Of a stretch of 33,992 bases of DNA, positions 7,158 through 14,037 are shown in pieces; the first letter of the stretch is position 1, and each line of letters starts with the position of its first letter. This DNA comes from Pseudobdellovibrio sp. (GTDB lineage: Bacteria; Bdellovibrionota; Bdellovibrionia; Bdellovibrionales; Bdellovibrionaceae), in NCBI GenBank assembly GCA_020696855.1, contig JAJFMT010000020.1, positions 1 to 33,992 on the forward strand, written 5' to 3'. Under the pieces are notes generated by a model that was given only the letters and a program-made list of their open reading frames with translations, was not told the DNA's origin and ran no database searches. The position numbers and the translations under genes were made by a program.

Positions 7158-8564
7158 ATGAAATCTCTATTAATGCAATATAAGTGTCTGGTCTTGCTTC
7201 CGCTCATCACGTTAAACTTTTGTCTAGCTGAAGCCAAAACTTCGCAAACGAAAAAGGCTGTTGGGTCGGCTGGAATTAAAGAAATTCTGAATAAATACAA
7301 AATTTCTCCGTCAGATGTGAGTCTGCAGATTCTAAATGGCGATGATGATGTTTATTCTCTGAATGCAAAGACAGCTAAAATTCCTGCTTCAGTCAGCAAA
7401 TTGATGACGAGTTATGCGGTACTGAAGCGCTTTCCGCCGGGACACAGGTTTTACACGCGTCTTTTTGTTGAAGGCAATAATCTTTATATCAAAGGCGGCG
7501 GAGATCCTTCGTTTGTCTCTGAAAACATGTGGTTTCTTGTTAATGAATTCATGAGAACCGGCATCAAAAATATTCCGGGTGATATCGTTGTAGATGATTC
7601 ACTTTTTGATGATGTCCGCTTTGATAAAAGCCGCGAGTCTACACGTGTAGACCGCGCCTACGATGCGCCTGTAGGTGCCATGAGTTTTAACTGGAACTCC
7701 GTGAACATTTTTATTCGACCGACTGAAGTGAATAAAAAAGCCAGAATCACTGTCGATCCCGAAAGCGGGTACTTCGATGTCGTGAACAACGTGACAACTG
7801 TATCCTACGCGCCGAAATCTGAACTGATCGTCAATATATCAAACTCTGAAAGACTAATTACAGTTTCAGGCGAAGTGAACGAAAAAGCTCCTGAAAAAGT
7901 TGTTTTCAAAAATGTCGATGCCCCGGATATGTGGACGGGTTACAACCTGAAATTCTTTTTGGCTCAGCGGGGAATCAGCGTAGGCGGAAAAGTACGTAAT
8001 GGCCCGATTCCTGACCACGCTCAGGTCGTTGCCACATACGAAAGTAAAAATCTGGCGCATATACTTGGTGATATGAACAAGTTTTCAAATAATTACGTCG
8101 CCGAAATGCTGACAAAGGGACTTGCTGTAGAACCCGCAAAGAAAGCGTCGCTTAAACGCGGAGTAGAAGTCATCAAAGAAGAGCTTGATAAAATCGGCCT
8201 TGATGAAAAACAGGTAATTTTCTTAAATCCGTCGGGCCTTACGCGTGATAACAGTTTTTCAGCTGCTTCACTTAATAAAGTGCTGACAAAAATAAAAGAT
8301 GATTTTTCAATTTTTCCGACTTTTGTTGACTCACTTCCGATCGCAGGCATCGACGGAACTTTGAAAAAACGTTTCAAAGGCACCGACGGTGAAGGCTGGG
8401 TGCGGGGAAAAACCGGATATCTTTCAGGAGTAGTTGCGCTTTCAGGATACGCCGGACGTCGAGATGGCCAGGTTTTAACTTACACTTTTCTATACAATGG
8501 TCCACGTGATGAAGGAATTGTGCGAGAAGCTTTTGATCAGATCCTGCTTAGTAGATTAAAGTAA
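7158..8564 (+). CDS. dacB: D-alanyl-D-alanine carboxypeptidase/endopeptidase (PBP4 class)
   Basis: This periplasmic penicillin-binding protein trims pentapeptides and cuts D-Ala-mDAP crosslinks in peptidoglycan. Its length of 468 residues compares with 477 for E. coli PBP4. A signal peptide covers roughly residues 1-26. The three active-site motifs are present: SxxK as S78-V-S-K81, SxN as S310-N-N312, and KTG at 418-420. Between the first two lies the long insertion typical of the S13 peptidase family, with IPGDIVVDDSLFD and AYDAPVGAMSFNWNSV. An in-frame ATG at 7173 could be an alternative start, but 7158 fits the promoter spacing. It is followed after four bases by a lytic transglycosylase, so two wall-remodelling enzymes share a transcript. 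In Bdellovibrio, PBP4-like enzymes are known to act on prey wall; whether this one does is unknown. Confidence 0.93.
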   Translation: MKSLLMQYKCLVLLPLITLNFCLAEAKTSQTKKAVGSAGIKEILNKYKISPSDVSLQILNGDDDVYSLNAKTAKIPASVSKLMTSYAVLKRFPPGHRFYTRLFVEGNNLYIKGGGDPSFVSENMWFLVNEFMRTGIKNIPGDIVVDDSLFDDVRFDKSRESTRVDRAYDAPVGAMSFNWNSVNIFIRPTEVNKKARITVDPESGYFDVVNNVTTVSYAPKSELIVNISNSERLITVSGEVNEKAPEKVVFKNVDAPDMWTGYNLKFFLAQRGISVGGKVRNGPIPDHAQVVATYESKNLAHILGDMNKFSNNYVAEMLTKGLAVEPAKKASLKRGVEVIKEELDKIGLDEKQVIFLNPSGLTRDNSFSAASLNKVLTKIKDDFSIFPTFVDSLPIAGIDGTLKKRFKGTDGEGWVRGKTGYLSGVVALSGYAGRRDGQVLTYTFLYNGPRDEGIVREAFDQILLSRLK

Positions 8565-8568
8565 ATGG

Positions 8569-9639
8569 GTGAGATTATTCATCCTGTGTTTTATCATCAG
8601 CATTCAGTCGTTCGCCTCTGTCCGTAGTTGGTTTTCCAGTTTACCTGAAGAATCACATTTTCAAGTGCCTAATGCACTCAGTGACAGGGTTAATTTTTGG
8701 ATTAAAATTTATTCGCACTATTCGACTACGCAAGGTGTGTTTCATCTTGTTGAAGATCCAAGTGTTGTACTGGGTGATGTGGACCTGACTGAAATATTCG
8801 AAGACGATAAACTTTCTGCCTACCACAAAAAAGAAATGATCAAAGCGGTTGTACAAAGACGAAAAGCTGTTTTGATGGATAAATTCAAAATCAAAGACCC
8901 GCGTCAGGTGCGCCTGCAAATGGGATTGCGTGACCGCATGAAAAAGGCCATGTACATCTCAGGAAAATACTTAGACAAAATGGAAACCATCTTTAAAAAA
9001 GAAGGCATGCCGATCGAGTTAACGAGACTTGTTTTTGTAGAGAGTTCGTTCAATGTTCATGCGCAGTCAAAGGTTGGCGCCAGCGGCCTTTGGCAGATAA
9101 TGCCAAGTGTGGCGCGTGAAAAAGGTTACATCACTGCTCATCATGATAAAAGAAACCATCCGATTGAAGCCACGAAACTGGCGGCCAGTATCTTAAAGCA
9201 AAATTACGGTGATTTAAAATCGTGGCCCTTGGCGATCACGGCTTACAATCACGGTTTGACAGGCGTTAAGCGCATGCTGAAACGTAACAAAGCCGATAGC
9301 ATCGATGATTTAATTGATTCCGACAACGTAACAAGAACCTGGGGTTTTGCCTCTGAAAACTTCTACGCCTGCTTCCTGGCGGTTCTTGAAGTCGAGCGAA
9401 ACGCGACAGAGCTTTTAGGCGAAGACCTTGTTAAAGCCAATGCTCTTTCATACAAAGAATTTAAATTAAAAAGTAAAAAGCCGAAAGCTGAAGTCATCGA
9501 ATGGTTTGACGGAAGCCTAACACGCTTCAGGCAGATGAATCCTCACTTGAACTGGGCCCGCATAAAAAAATCAAAGTTCGTACCGGCGGGAGTTTCCTTA
9601 ATGGTTCCAAGGAAGAACGCCGAACTGGTAAAAAGATAA
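8569..9639 (+). CDS. Exported lytic transglycosylase, SLT/MltD-like
   Basis: This enzyme is predicted to cleave the glycan strand of peptidoglycan, forming 1,6-anhydro-MurNAc ends. It starts with GTG at 8569, which gives a signal peptide (MRLFILCFIISIQSFA). The SLT fold covers about residues 140-260, with the catalytic glutamate E158 in RLVFVESSFN. The classic signatures follow: SKVGASGLWQIMP (about 167-179) and AITAYNHGL (about 222-230). The N-terminal 120 residues are helical and charged, as in MltD relatives. The C-terminal segment (about 305-356) ends in PAGVSLMVPR, reminiscent of a decayed LysM unit, but I cannot call one. It sits four bases after dacB and is therefore probably co-transcribed with it. 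No lipobox is seen, so the mature protein is likely soluble in the periplasm or secreted. Confidence 0.88.
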   Translation: MRLFILCFIISIQSFASVRSWFSSLPEESHFQVPNALSDRVNFWIKIYSHYSTTQGVFHLVEDPSVVLGDVDLTEIFEDDKLSAYHKKEMIKAVVQRRKAVLMDKFKIKDPRQVRLQMGLRDRMKKAMYISGKYLDKMETIFKKEGMPIELTRLVFVESSFNVHAQSKVGASGLWQIMPSVAREKGYITAHHDKRNHPIEATKLAASILKQNYGDLKSWPLAITAYNHGLTGVKRMLKRNKADSIDDLIDSDNVTRTWGFASENFYACFLAVLEVERNATELLGEDLVKANALSYKEFKLKSKKPKAEVIEWFDGSLTRFRQMNPHLNWARIKKSKFVPAGVSLMVPRKNAELVKR

Positions 9640-9660
9640 CATTTAAGCTGTTAAAATAAG

Positions 9661-10122
9661 TTAGATTTCCTGACAGTGATTTAAGAGATAATCTCGCTTA
9701 GCTGGAAAGATTAATTTTTTCGCTGTATTTGAACATTCTTGTTTCGATAAGCGCTCTTCAAATGACTGATAACAGAAAAAGATAGCTTCATCGTGATCGC
9801 TGGCCTTTTTAAATAACTTAGTATCGCCCATGCAATCTTGCATCGTCTTATAGCCAGTGGATTCGTAAAAACAGCTGTTCAGCGCCAGATTTTGCAAACG
9901 TGTACTGTTAACCAAAGATTTATATTTCTCAATGTGGCCAAAGCAGGCGTCTTTGCCGGTCATCTGCGTGAAGCTTGTAAAGCACCGGGCCACGGCATCT
10001 TCACGTTCAAGCCGGTGAGCCGAAGTGCTGACAGCAGAAAGGCATTTTTCAAGCTCGTCCGCCTGTGAAAAAGCGGCCGAGAACGCTAAACCAAAGAATA
10101 ATACGTACTTTAAAACGTTCAT
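9661..10122 (-). CDS. Secreted cysteine-repeat protein of unknown function
   Basis: I do not recognise this family. I chose the ATG at 10122 because it yields a signal peptide (MNVLKYVLFFGLAFSAAFSQ). An upstream ATG at 10152 would place ten polar residues before it. The mature part contains eight cysteines at residues 27, 47, 60, 84, 97, 117, 130 and 150. The spacing alternates between 13 residues and 20 (once 24), and several cysteines are followed by an aromatic residue (CF, CF, CY). This looks like three degenerate repeats of about 33 residues, each probably a helical hairpin held by disulfides. Export to the periplasm, where dsbD and partners act, would suit such a protein. It is convergent with the transglycosylase gene. 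Function unknown. Confidence 0.7.
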   Translation of the reverse strand: MNVLKYVLFFGLAFSAAFSQADELEKCLSAVSTSAHRLEREDAVARCFTSFTQMTGKDACFGHIEKYKSLVNSTRLQNLALNSCFYESTGYKTMQDCMGDTKLFKKASDHDEAIFFCYQSFEERLSKQECSNTAKKLIFPAKRDYLLNHCQEI

Positions 10123-10226
10123 GGCTGGTGAGTTATTCAAAACTCCAGCCATCGTCAGTTGAAATTTAAGGGGTCTGTCGGGTCGAAAAGCTGTCTAAGA
10201 TTGAGACAATGGCCCTTTTGGTGGGG

Positions 10227-10547
10227 CTAGATTCGGGTCGATTTCGTTAATAGCGCATGAAGGTCTTTATCCTTCAGGAAAGAGACGCCTACGCCTAGGC
10301 CGCGGCTCCACACCACTTGGCCGTGCAACGTATAGGTTTTATTAACCTTTTGTAGAGGCACCGTAATACGAACAAGATCGCCTTGCTTAGGCTGATAGTT
10401 TGAACTTGTAAGTTCCAGGAAGGCTCCTGTAATCGACAGATTTGCAAGGCGGCTGTTGATTTTATAGCTACGGCCATACACTTCTAAGATCGCAATTTCT
10501 TTAGTGGCATGCCGTTTAGCAACGTTCAAATTGGCGGTGTTTTCCAT
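10227..10547 (-). CDS. PilZ-domain protein
   Basis: This is a single-domain cytoplasmic PilZ protein of 106 residues. PilZ proteins usually sense cyclic di-GMP and alter motility, secretion or enzyme activity through partner contact. The core motif NLSITG (N36, S38, G41), of the form [DN]xSxxG, is intact. It is followed by the barrel strands GAFLEL, GDLVRITVPL, YTLHGQVVWS and GLGVGVSFL. The N-terminal RxxxR clamp is imperfect: R12 is present in KRHATKE, but the second arginine is a lysine or absent. The protein may therefore bind the nucleotide weakly or not at all. No second domain is present. The gene stands alone between the cysteine-repeat gene and folA, all on the minus strand, with gaps large enough for separate transcription. 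Confidence 0.85.
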   Translation of the reverse strand: MENTANLNVAKRHATKEIAILEVYGRSYKINSRLANLSITGAFLELTSSNYQPKQGDLVRITVPLQKVNKTYTLHGQVVWSRGLGVGVSFLKDKDLHALLTKSTRI

Positions 10548-10681
10548 AGATAACTTATCGGAACAAAGCGATTTTTTTAAAGACCTGAGATTCAGATTTA
10601 ATGATCAAAAGTTCGACGCTGGACCATAAATTAATATTCGAAAATTTATTTTACTGTATTCTGTTTTTTATCTTGGCAGAT

Positions 10682-11194
10682 TTAATCGTCTTTGCGCTCT
10701 TTAGACCAGATCTCATAGCGCAATCCCGGTACTTCATTGCTGAACTGGCTAAACGCAATTTTGAATTCTGCTGGAATATTCAAAGAGTAAAAAGTGTCGC
10801 CCTGGTATTCCCCGGGTATTCTTGTGATATACAAAAAGTCAGCGTCCTTGAGACTTTCTTTGTAGATCTGCCCGCCGCCGACAATCATCACTTCTTCAGG
10901 CCACTGATCTGATGACAATGTCATTTTATCCGCAAGCTGGTAGGCTTCAGACAGACTATTCACAAATTTTACGTTTTCATGCGGACTATCGATATTTTGT
11001 CTTGAAATGACGATATGAAATCTTTTCGGCAAGGGCTTTTTTAAAGACTCAAAAGTCTTACGGCCCATAATCATAATTTTGCCGGTAGTTCTTTTTTTGA
11101 AGTAATTCAAATCTTCGCTGTAGTGCCAAAGAAGGTCATTGTCTTTTCCAATAACCTCATTTTCACTGACAGCGACGATGTGAGATAAAATCAA
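10682..11194 (-). CDS. folA: Dihydrofolate reductase
   Basis: DHFR reduces dihydrofolate to tetrahydrofolate with NADPH, regenerating the cofactor consumed by thymidylate synthase. The 170-residue protein has the expected features. These are [11 protein letters not shown] near the M20 loop, the active-site acid D28 in [11 protein letters not shown], the NADPH-binding segment [12 protein letters not shown], and [15 protein letters not shown]. The usual proline before the M20-loop tryptophan is a leucine (L22), and the proline of the common LPxDL pattern is a serine (S26). The gene starts inside the stop of thyA as an ATGA overlap, giving the standard thyA-folA pair with coupled translation. 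Confidence 0.95.
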   Translation of the reverse strand: MILSHIVAVSENEVIGKDNDLLWHYSEDLNYFKKRTTGKIMIMGRKTFESLKKPLPKRFHIVISRQNIDSPHENVKFVNSLSEAYQLADKMTLSSDQWPEEVMIVGGGQIYKESLKDADFLYITRIPGEYQGDTFYSLNIPAEFKIAFSQFSNEVPGLRYEIWSKERKDD

Positions 11195-11985
11195 ACAGCA
11201 ACCTCTGCTTTGATTACAGGGTGCGGGTCATAACCTACGATTTGAATGTCCTCGTATTTAAAATCAAAAATGTTTTTAATTTCAGGATTAAGTTTTAATT
11301 GTGGCAGCGGGCGTGGCTCACGTGCCAGTAATGTATGAACTTGCTCCATATGGTTTGAGTAAATATGGGCGTCACCCAGCGTGTGAACAAAATCACCGAC
11401 TTTAAGATCGCAAACCTGCGCCACCATATGAACAAGTAATGCATAGCTGGCGATATTAAACGGAACACCTAAGAAGATATCCGCGCTTCTTTGATAAAGC
11501 TGGCAAGAAAGCTTTCCGTTCGCTACGTAAAATTGAAAGAACGCATGGCAAGGTGGTAAAGCCATCTTGTCAACGTCGCCCGGATTAAATGCGATCACCA
11601 AGTGACGGCGCGAATCCGGATTCGTTTTAATTTGATGAATGACATTTGAAATCTGGTCGACCGTTTTTCCGTCAGCGGTTTCCCAGTAGCGCCATTGCTT
11701 TCCGTAGATCGGGCCCAGTTCGCCGTTTTCTGCAGCCCACTCGTCCCATATAGAAACTTTGTTGTCTTTTAAAAATTTAATATTGGTTTCACCGCGCAAG
11801 AACCACAGCAATTCATAAAATATCGAACGCGTGTGCAGCTTTTTAGTGGTCAATAACGGAAAACCTTCTTCAAGGTTGTACCGGCTTTGGTATCCGAAAA
11901 CGCTTAACGTTCCTGTACCGGTACGATCGTCTTTTTTCTCTCCGTGAGCCAAAACATGCTTTAATAAATCGTGATATTGTTTCAT
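11191..11985 (-). CDS. thyA: Thymidylate synthase
   Basis: ThyA methylates dUMP to dTMP using methylene-tetrahydrofolate, producing dihydrofolate that the next gene's product recycles. The length of 264 residues equals that of E. coli ThyA. The nucleophile is C146 in [12 protein letters not shown]. Phosphate-binding arginines R21 and R126/R127 (SRRH) and the segment [21 protein letters not shown] are all conserved. The C-terminus ends in [10 protein letters not shown], matching the family's closing segment. A ribosome site (AGGGG) lies about eight bases before the ATG. It is the first gene of the thyA-folA pair, with a 137-base leader region that also holds the terminator of the gene before it. 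No anomaly was seen. Confidence 0.97.
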   Translation of the reverse strand: MKQYHDLLKHVLAHGEKKDDRTGTGTLSVFGYQSRYNLEEGFPLLTTKKLHTRSIFYELLWFLRGETNIKFLKDNKVSIWDEWAAENGELGPIYGKQWRYWETADGKTVDQISNVIHQIKTNPDSRRHLVIAFNPGDVDKMALPPCHAFFQFYVANGKLSCQLYQRSADIFLGVPFNIASYALLVHMVAQVCDLKVGDFVHTLGDAHIYSNHMEQVHTLLAREPRPLPQLKLNPEIKNIFDFKYEDIQIVGYDPHPVIKAEVAV

Positions 11986-12069
11986 GGCTGAATCCCCTCT
12001 GATAAATACGTCTTTTATTCTCTCTCAAAGAGCCATTTTGTCGAGATTTTTTGAACGGTTTTAAATTAA

Positions 12070-12104
12070 AAAAGCCTGTTTTTATGCATAAAAAACAGGC
12101 TTTT
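12070..12104 (-). terminator. Rho-independent terminator after the lysine-rich protein gene
   Basis: The arms AAAAGCCTGTTTTT and AAAAACAGGCTTTT flank a short ATGCAT-centred loop. Read on the minus strand, the stem ends in a run of six T followed by AATTTAA. It lies just downstream of the stop at 12123 and before thyA, so it ends the zinc-ribbon/hpt/lysine-rich transcript. The A-rich other side may let it work in both directions. Confidence 0.8.
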
Positions 12105-12122
12105 CGAAATTGTGATTACTTA

Positions 12123-12425
12123 TTACTGTTTAGATTTTTTCTTAGCCTTAGATTTGGCTTTTTTAGCAGGTTTAGCTGCCTTCTTCGCATGACCCTTAGC
12201 TTTGCCTTTAGGCTGAGATTTCAGATGATCTTCGTGAACTTTTTTGTTTTCCTCAAGCTGCTTTTCTTTGTCAGGAGAAGACGGAACGATTGTACCTTGA
12301 ATATCGTCAGTCACTTGGTTGCCACCTGGTTTTTTTCCGTTATCACTCGGAGTCGGCTGAACAACATTGTCATTTGCAAAAGCTGAAAGACCCAATAACA
12401 AACTTAAAATTAAAACGATCTTCAT
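12123..12425 (-). CDS. Small exported protein with histone-like lysine-rich tail
   Basis: This 100-residue protein has a clear signal peptide (MKIVLILSLLLGLSAFA). A polar, proline- and glycine-containing middle follows (about 19-50), then a charged helix (about 52-70). The tail (73-100) has 14 lysines in 28 residues, in AKK, PAKK and KSK patterns like those of histone H1 or bacterial Hc1-type proteins. No conserved catalytic motif is present. The combination of export signal and polycationic tail suggests binding to a polyanion outside the cytoplasm, such as LPS, teichoic-like polymers or extracellular DNA; this is inference. It follows hpt by 13 bases and ends at a strong terminator, so it is the last gene of that operon. 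It is a real gene because the ribosome site, the signal peptide and the terminator all agree. Confidence 0.75.
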   Translation of the reverse strand: MKIVLILSLLLGLSAFANDNVVQPTPSDNGKKPGGNQVTDDIQGTIVPSSPDKEKQLEENKKVHEDHLKSQPKGKAKGHAKKAAKPAKKAKSKAKKKSKQ

Positions 12426-12438
12426 GATCTGCTCCTAG

Positions 12439-12975
12439 TTACTGAAAATTCTGAACTTGTGCGATGTACGGTAAGTTACGGAAGTAACCATCGTAATCAA
12501 GGCCGTAACCCACCACGAACTCATTCGTGATCTGGAAGCCAACGTGATCCAATTTGCATGGAACTTTCAGTGCTTCAGGCTTTTCAAGTAAAGCAACTGT
12601 TGTCAAAGAAGCCGGTTTGCGCGACTCAATTGATTTTTTTAAGTAGTTCATTGTTAAACCGGTATCAACGATATCTTCAACAAGAATAACGTGCTGGTTT
12701 TCAATCGGAGTTGATAAATCCAAAGTCACTTTCACTTCGCCTGAAGAAGAAGTGCCGCCGTGGTAACTGGAAACGCCGAAGAATTCGCAAGTTAAATCAG
12801 TATCAATGCTTCTGATCAAATCAGAATAAAACATAAACGATCCTTTTAACACGCAGATCGCAGTCAGTTTTTTTCCTTTAAATTTCTTTGTCAGTTCTTG
12901 GCCGATTTCTTTTACTTTGGCTTGGAGTTTTTCTTCTGAAATATAGGTTTTCAGTTCCAGGTTTTTGGCATTCAT
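12439..12975 (-). CDS. hpt: Hypoxanthine phosphoribosyltransferase
   Basis: This cytoplasmic salvage enzyme joins hypoxanthine (and often guanine) to PRPP to form IMP or GMP. The length of 178 residues is typical of bacterial Hpt. The early loop LKGSFMFYSDLIR (about 43-55) and the flexible-loop sequence SSYHGGTSSSGEV (about 69-81) are present. The PRPP-binding motif ILVEDIVDTGLTM spans residues 97-109. The C-terminal FVVGYGLDYDGYFRNLPYI is the base- and metal-binding end of the family. The start has an AAGGA ribosome site. It sits 21 bases after the zinc-ribbon gene and 13 bases before the lysine-rich gene. With apt further right, the organism salvages both purine classes, which suits a life feeding on prey nucleotides. 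Confidence 0.95.
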   Translation of the reverse strand: MNAKNLELKTYISEEKLQAKVKEIGQELTKKFKGKKLTAICVLKGSFMFYSDLIRSIDTDLTCEFFGVSSYHGGTSSSGEVKVTLDLSTPIENQHVILVEDIVDTGLTMNYLKKSIESRKPASLTTVALLEKPEALKVPCKLDHVGFQITNEFVVGYGLDYDGYFRNLPYIAQVQNFQ

Positions 12976-12996
12976 AAAAATCCTTAGTTAAGTCTG

Positions 12997-13953
12997 TTAT
13001 TTATAGACGGGTTCAAGGATTATGACAAACTCTGTTTTACGTGTCATAAAGTCCTGGGACTTGAAGATTTGAAACGGGGGCATAGTCAGTTTAGTCCTGT
13101 CAGACTGGAAGTTTTCCACTTTAAGAGCCCCGACCAAGAAAAAAGCAGAACCTTTAGGCAGTTCGAACTCAGAAGGGTAGGCTTCGGCGCCCTGCGAGCC
13201 TGATTTGTTTATGTTTATGCTGCCCAAAAGGGTCTCATTGTCTGCAGATTTGATTTCGACATTCACAGTCATACCGATTAACTGCGACCCGTCGTCATTC
13301 ATCACGCCTTCCCAGTTGGCGTTGCTGAGATTCAGAGGCAGATGCATCTCAGTCGATTTTAATGACTGATACTTGTCAGTAACCTTCTTGAAATCTGTTA
13401 AAATTCCCACGGAATAGTCAGTGAGGCTTTGATACAGGCCCGCGCTGTTACTTAACGTAATCCATCTATTCAGAGTCTCAACCGGGACTTCCGCATAAGT
13501 TAACTTGAGCGTATGCAAGTTAGGGTCATTAATGTTTTTAGCCGCTGCTACTCCAGCTTGTGTGCCCTGGGTGCCGGTGGCTGCTTCGCCTCCGCTTAAA
13601 CTTTCCCTGTTGAGAGCGGCGCCGGCCGTCGACGAAAGGTCGTCAGAGTCAGAAGAAGCCTGAGATCTTTCAGATTGGGCCGTTTCTTCTTCAGCGACTC
13701 TTACGCTTTCAGATTTTGAAACCGGGTAAATCATTCGCTGAACAAACTTTCGGGGGGCAGGTTTGGTGAGAATATACTGACCGACAAAAAAAGTTGCGAT
13801 GAGCAAGGCAATAATCTGAAAAGCTGTATTGCCGAAAATCTGAGTGAGCAGCGGCTGCTCTTTAGGTTTGTATCTTTGCATATCAACGCCACACTGAGCG
13901 CAATATTGGTCTTGAGGCTGTGAAAAGCCGCAACGCGGGCAATTGATAAGCAT
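12997..13953 (-). CDS. Zinc-ribbon single-pass membrane protein of unknown function
   Basis: I do not recognise the family. Residues 5-21 form a zinc ribbon with two CxxC knuckles (C5, C8, C18, C21). One TM helix at about 44-62 puts this ribbon in the cytoplasm and the remaining 255 residues in the periplasm. After the TM comes a low-complexity stretch rich in Ser, Ala, Gly and Thr (about 85-135). A probably folded domain then follows (about 145-318), with beta-rich segments such as MTVNVEIKSADNETLLGSIN and FFLVGALKV. The ribosome site AGGAG is excellent. It is the first gene of a unit with hpt and the lysine-rich protein, and is divergent from rsmH. The layout resembles proteins that sense or tether something across the membrane, but no function is claimed. 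Confidence 0.75.
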   Translation of the reverse strand: MLINCPRCGFSQPQDQYCAQCGVDMQRYKPKEQPLLTQIFGNTAFQIIALLIATFFVGQYILTKPAPRKFVQRMIYPVSKSESVRVAEEETAQSERSQASSDSDDLSSTAGAALNRESLSGGEAATGTQGTQAGVAAAKNINDPNLHTLKLTYAEVPVETLNRWITLSNSAGLYQSLTDYSVGILTDFKKVTDKYQSLKSTEMHLPLNLSNANWEGVMNDDGSQLIGMTVNVEIKSADNETLLGSININKSGSQGAEAYPSEFELPKGSAFFLVGALKVENFQSDRTKLTMPPFQIFKSQDFMTRKTEFVIILEPVYK

Positions 13954-13968
13954 AAATCTCCTCTATAC

Positions 13969-13983
13969 AGAATAGTTTATTCT
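13969..13983. repeat. Short inverted repeat in the divergent rsmH upstream region
   Basis: AGAATA and TATTCT form a perfect 6-base inverted repeat around GTT. It lies directly upstream of the rsmH -35 box and about 16 bases before the zinc-ribbon start. It could be an operator or part of the leftward promoter; by itself it is weak evidence. Confidence 0.35.
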
Positions 13984-13986
13984 GCC

Positions 13987-14015
13987 TTGACCGACAAATC
14001 CGCGGATTTTAATAT
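13987..14015 (+). promoter_or_regulatory. Sigma-70-type promoter of rsmH-ftsL-ftsI
   Basis: TTGACC (13987-13992) and TAATAT (14010-14015) are separated by exactly 17 bases, and each box matches the consensus at five of six positions. Transcription would start near 14022, leaving a 16-base leader containing the GAGG ribosome site of the GTG at 14038. The TTG of the -35 box could be mistaken for an rsmH start. Confidence 0.75.
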
Positions 14016-14037
14016 AAAACTTTGGTCGAGGTCCTCA

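Noticed and set aside
10192..10208. Hairpin TGTCT/AGACA after the PilZ gene
   Set aside because: The stem is only five bases and the following T run is short (CTTTTCG on the minus strand), so it is too weak to call a terminator.
10601..10912. Plus-strand open frame beginning upstream of folA's 3' end
   Set aside because: Two thirds of it is antisense to folA; the hydrophobic start is by chance in AT-rich intergenic DNA.
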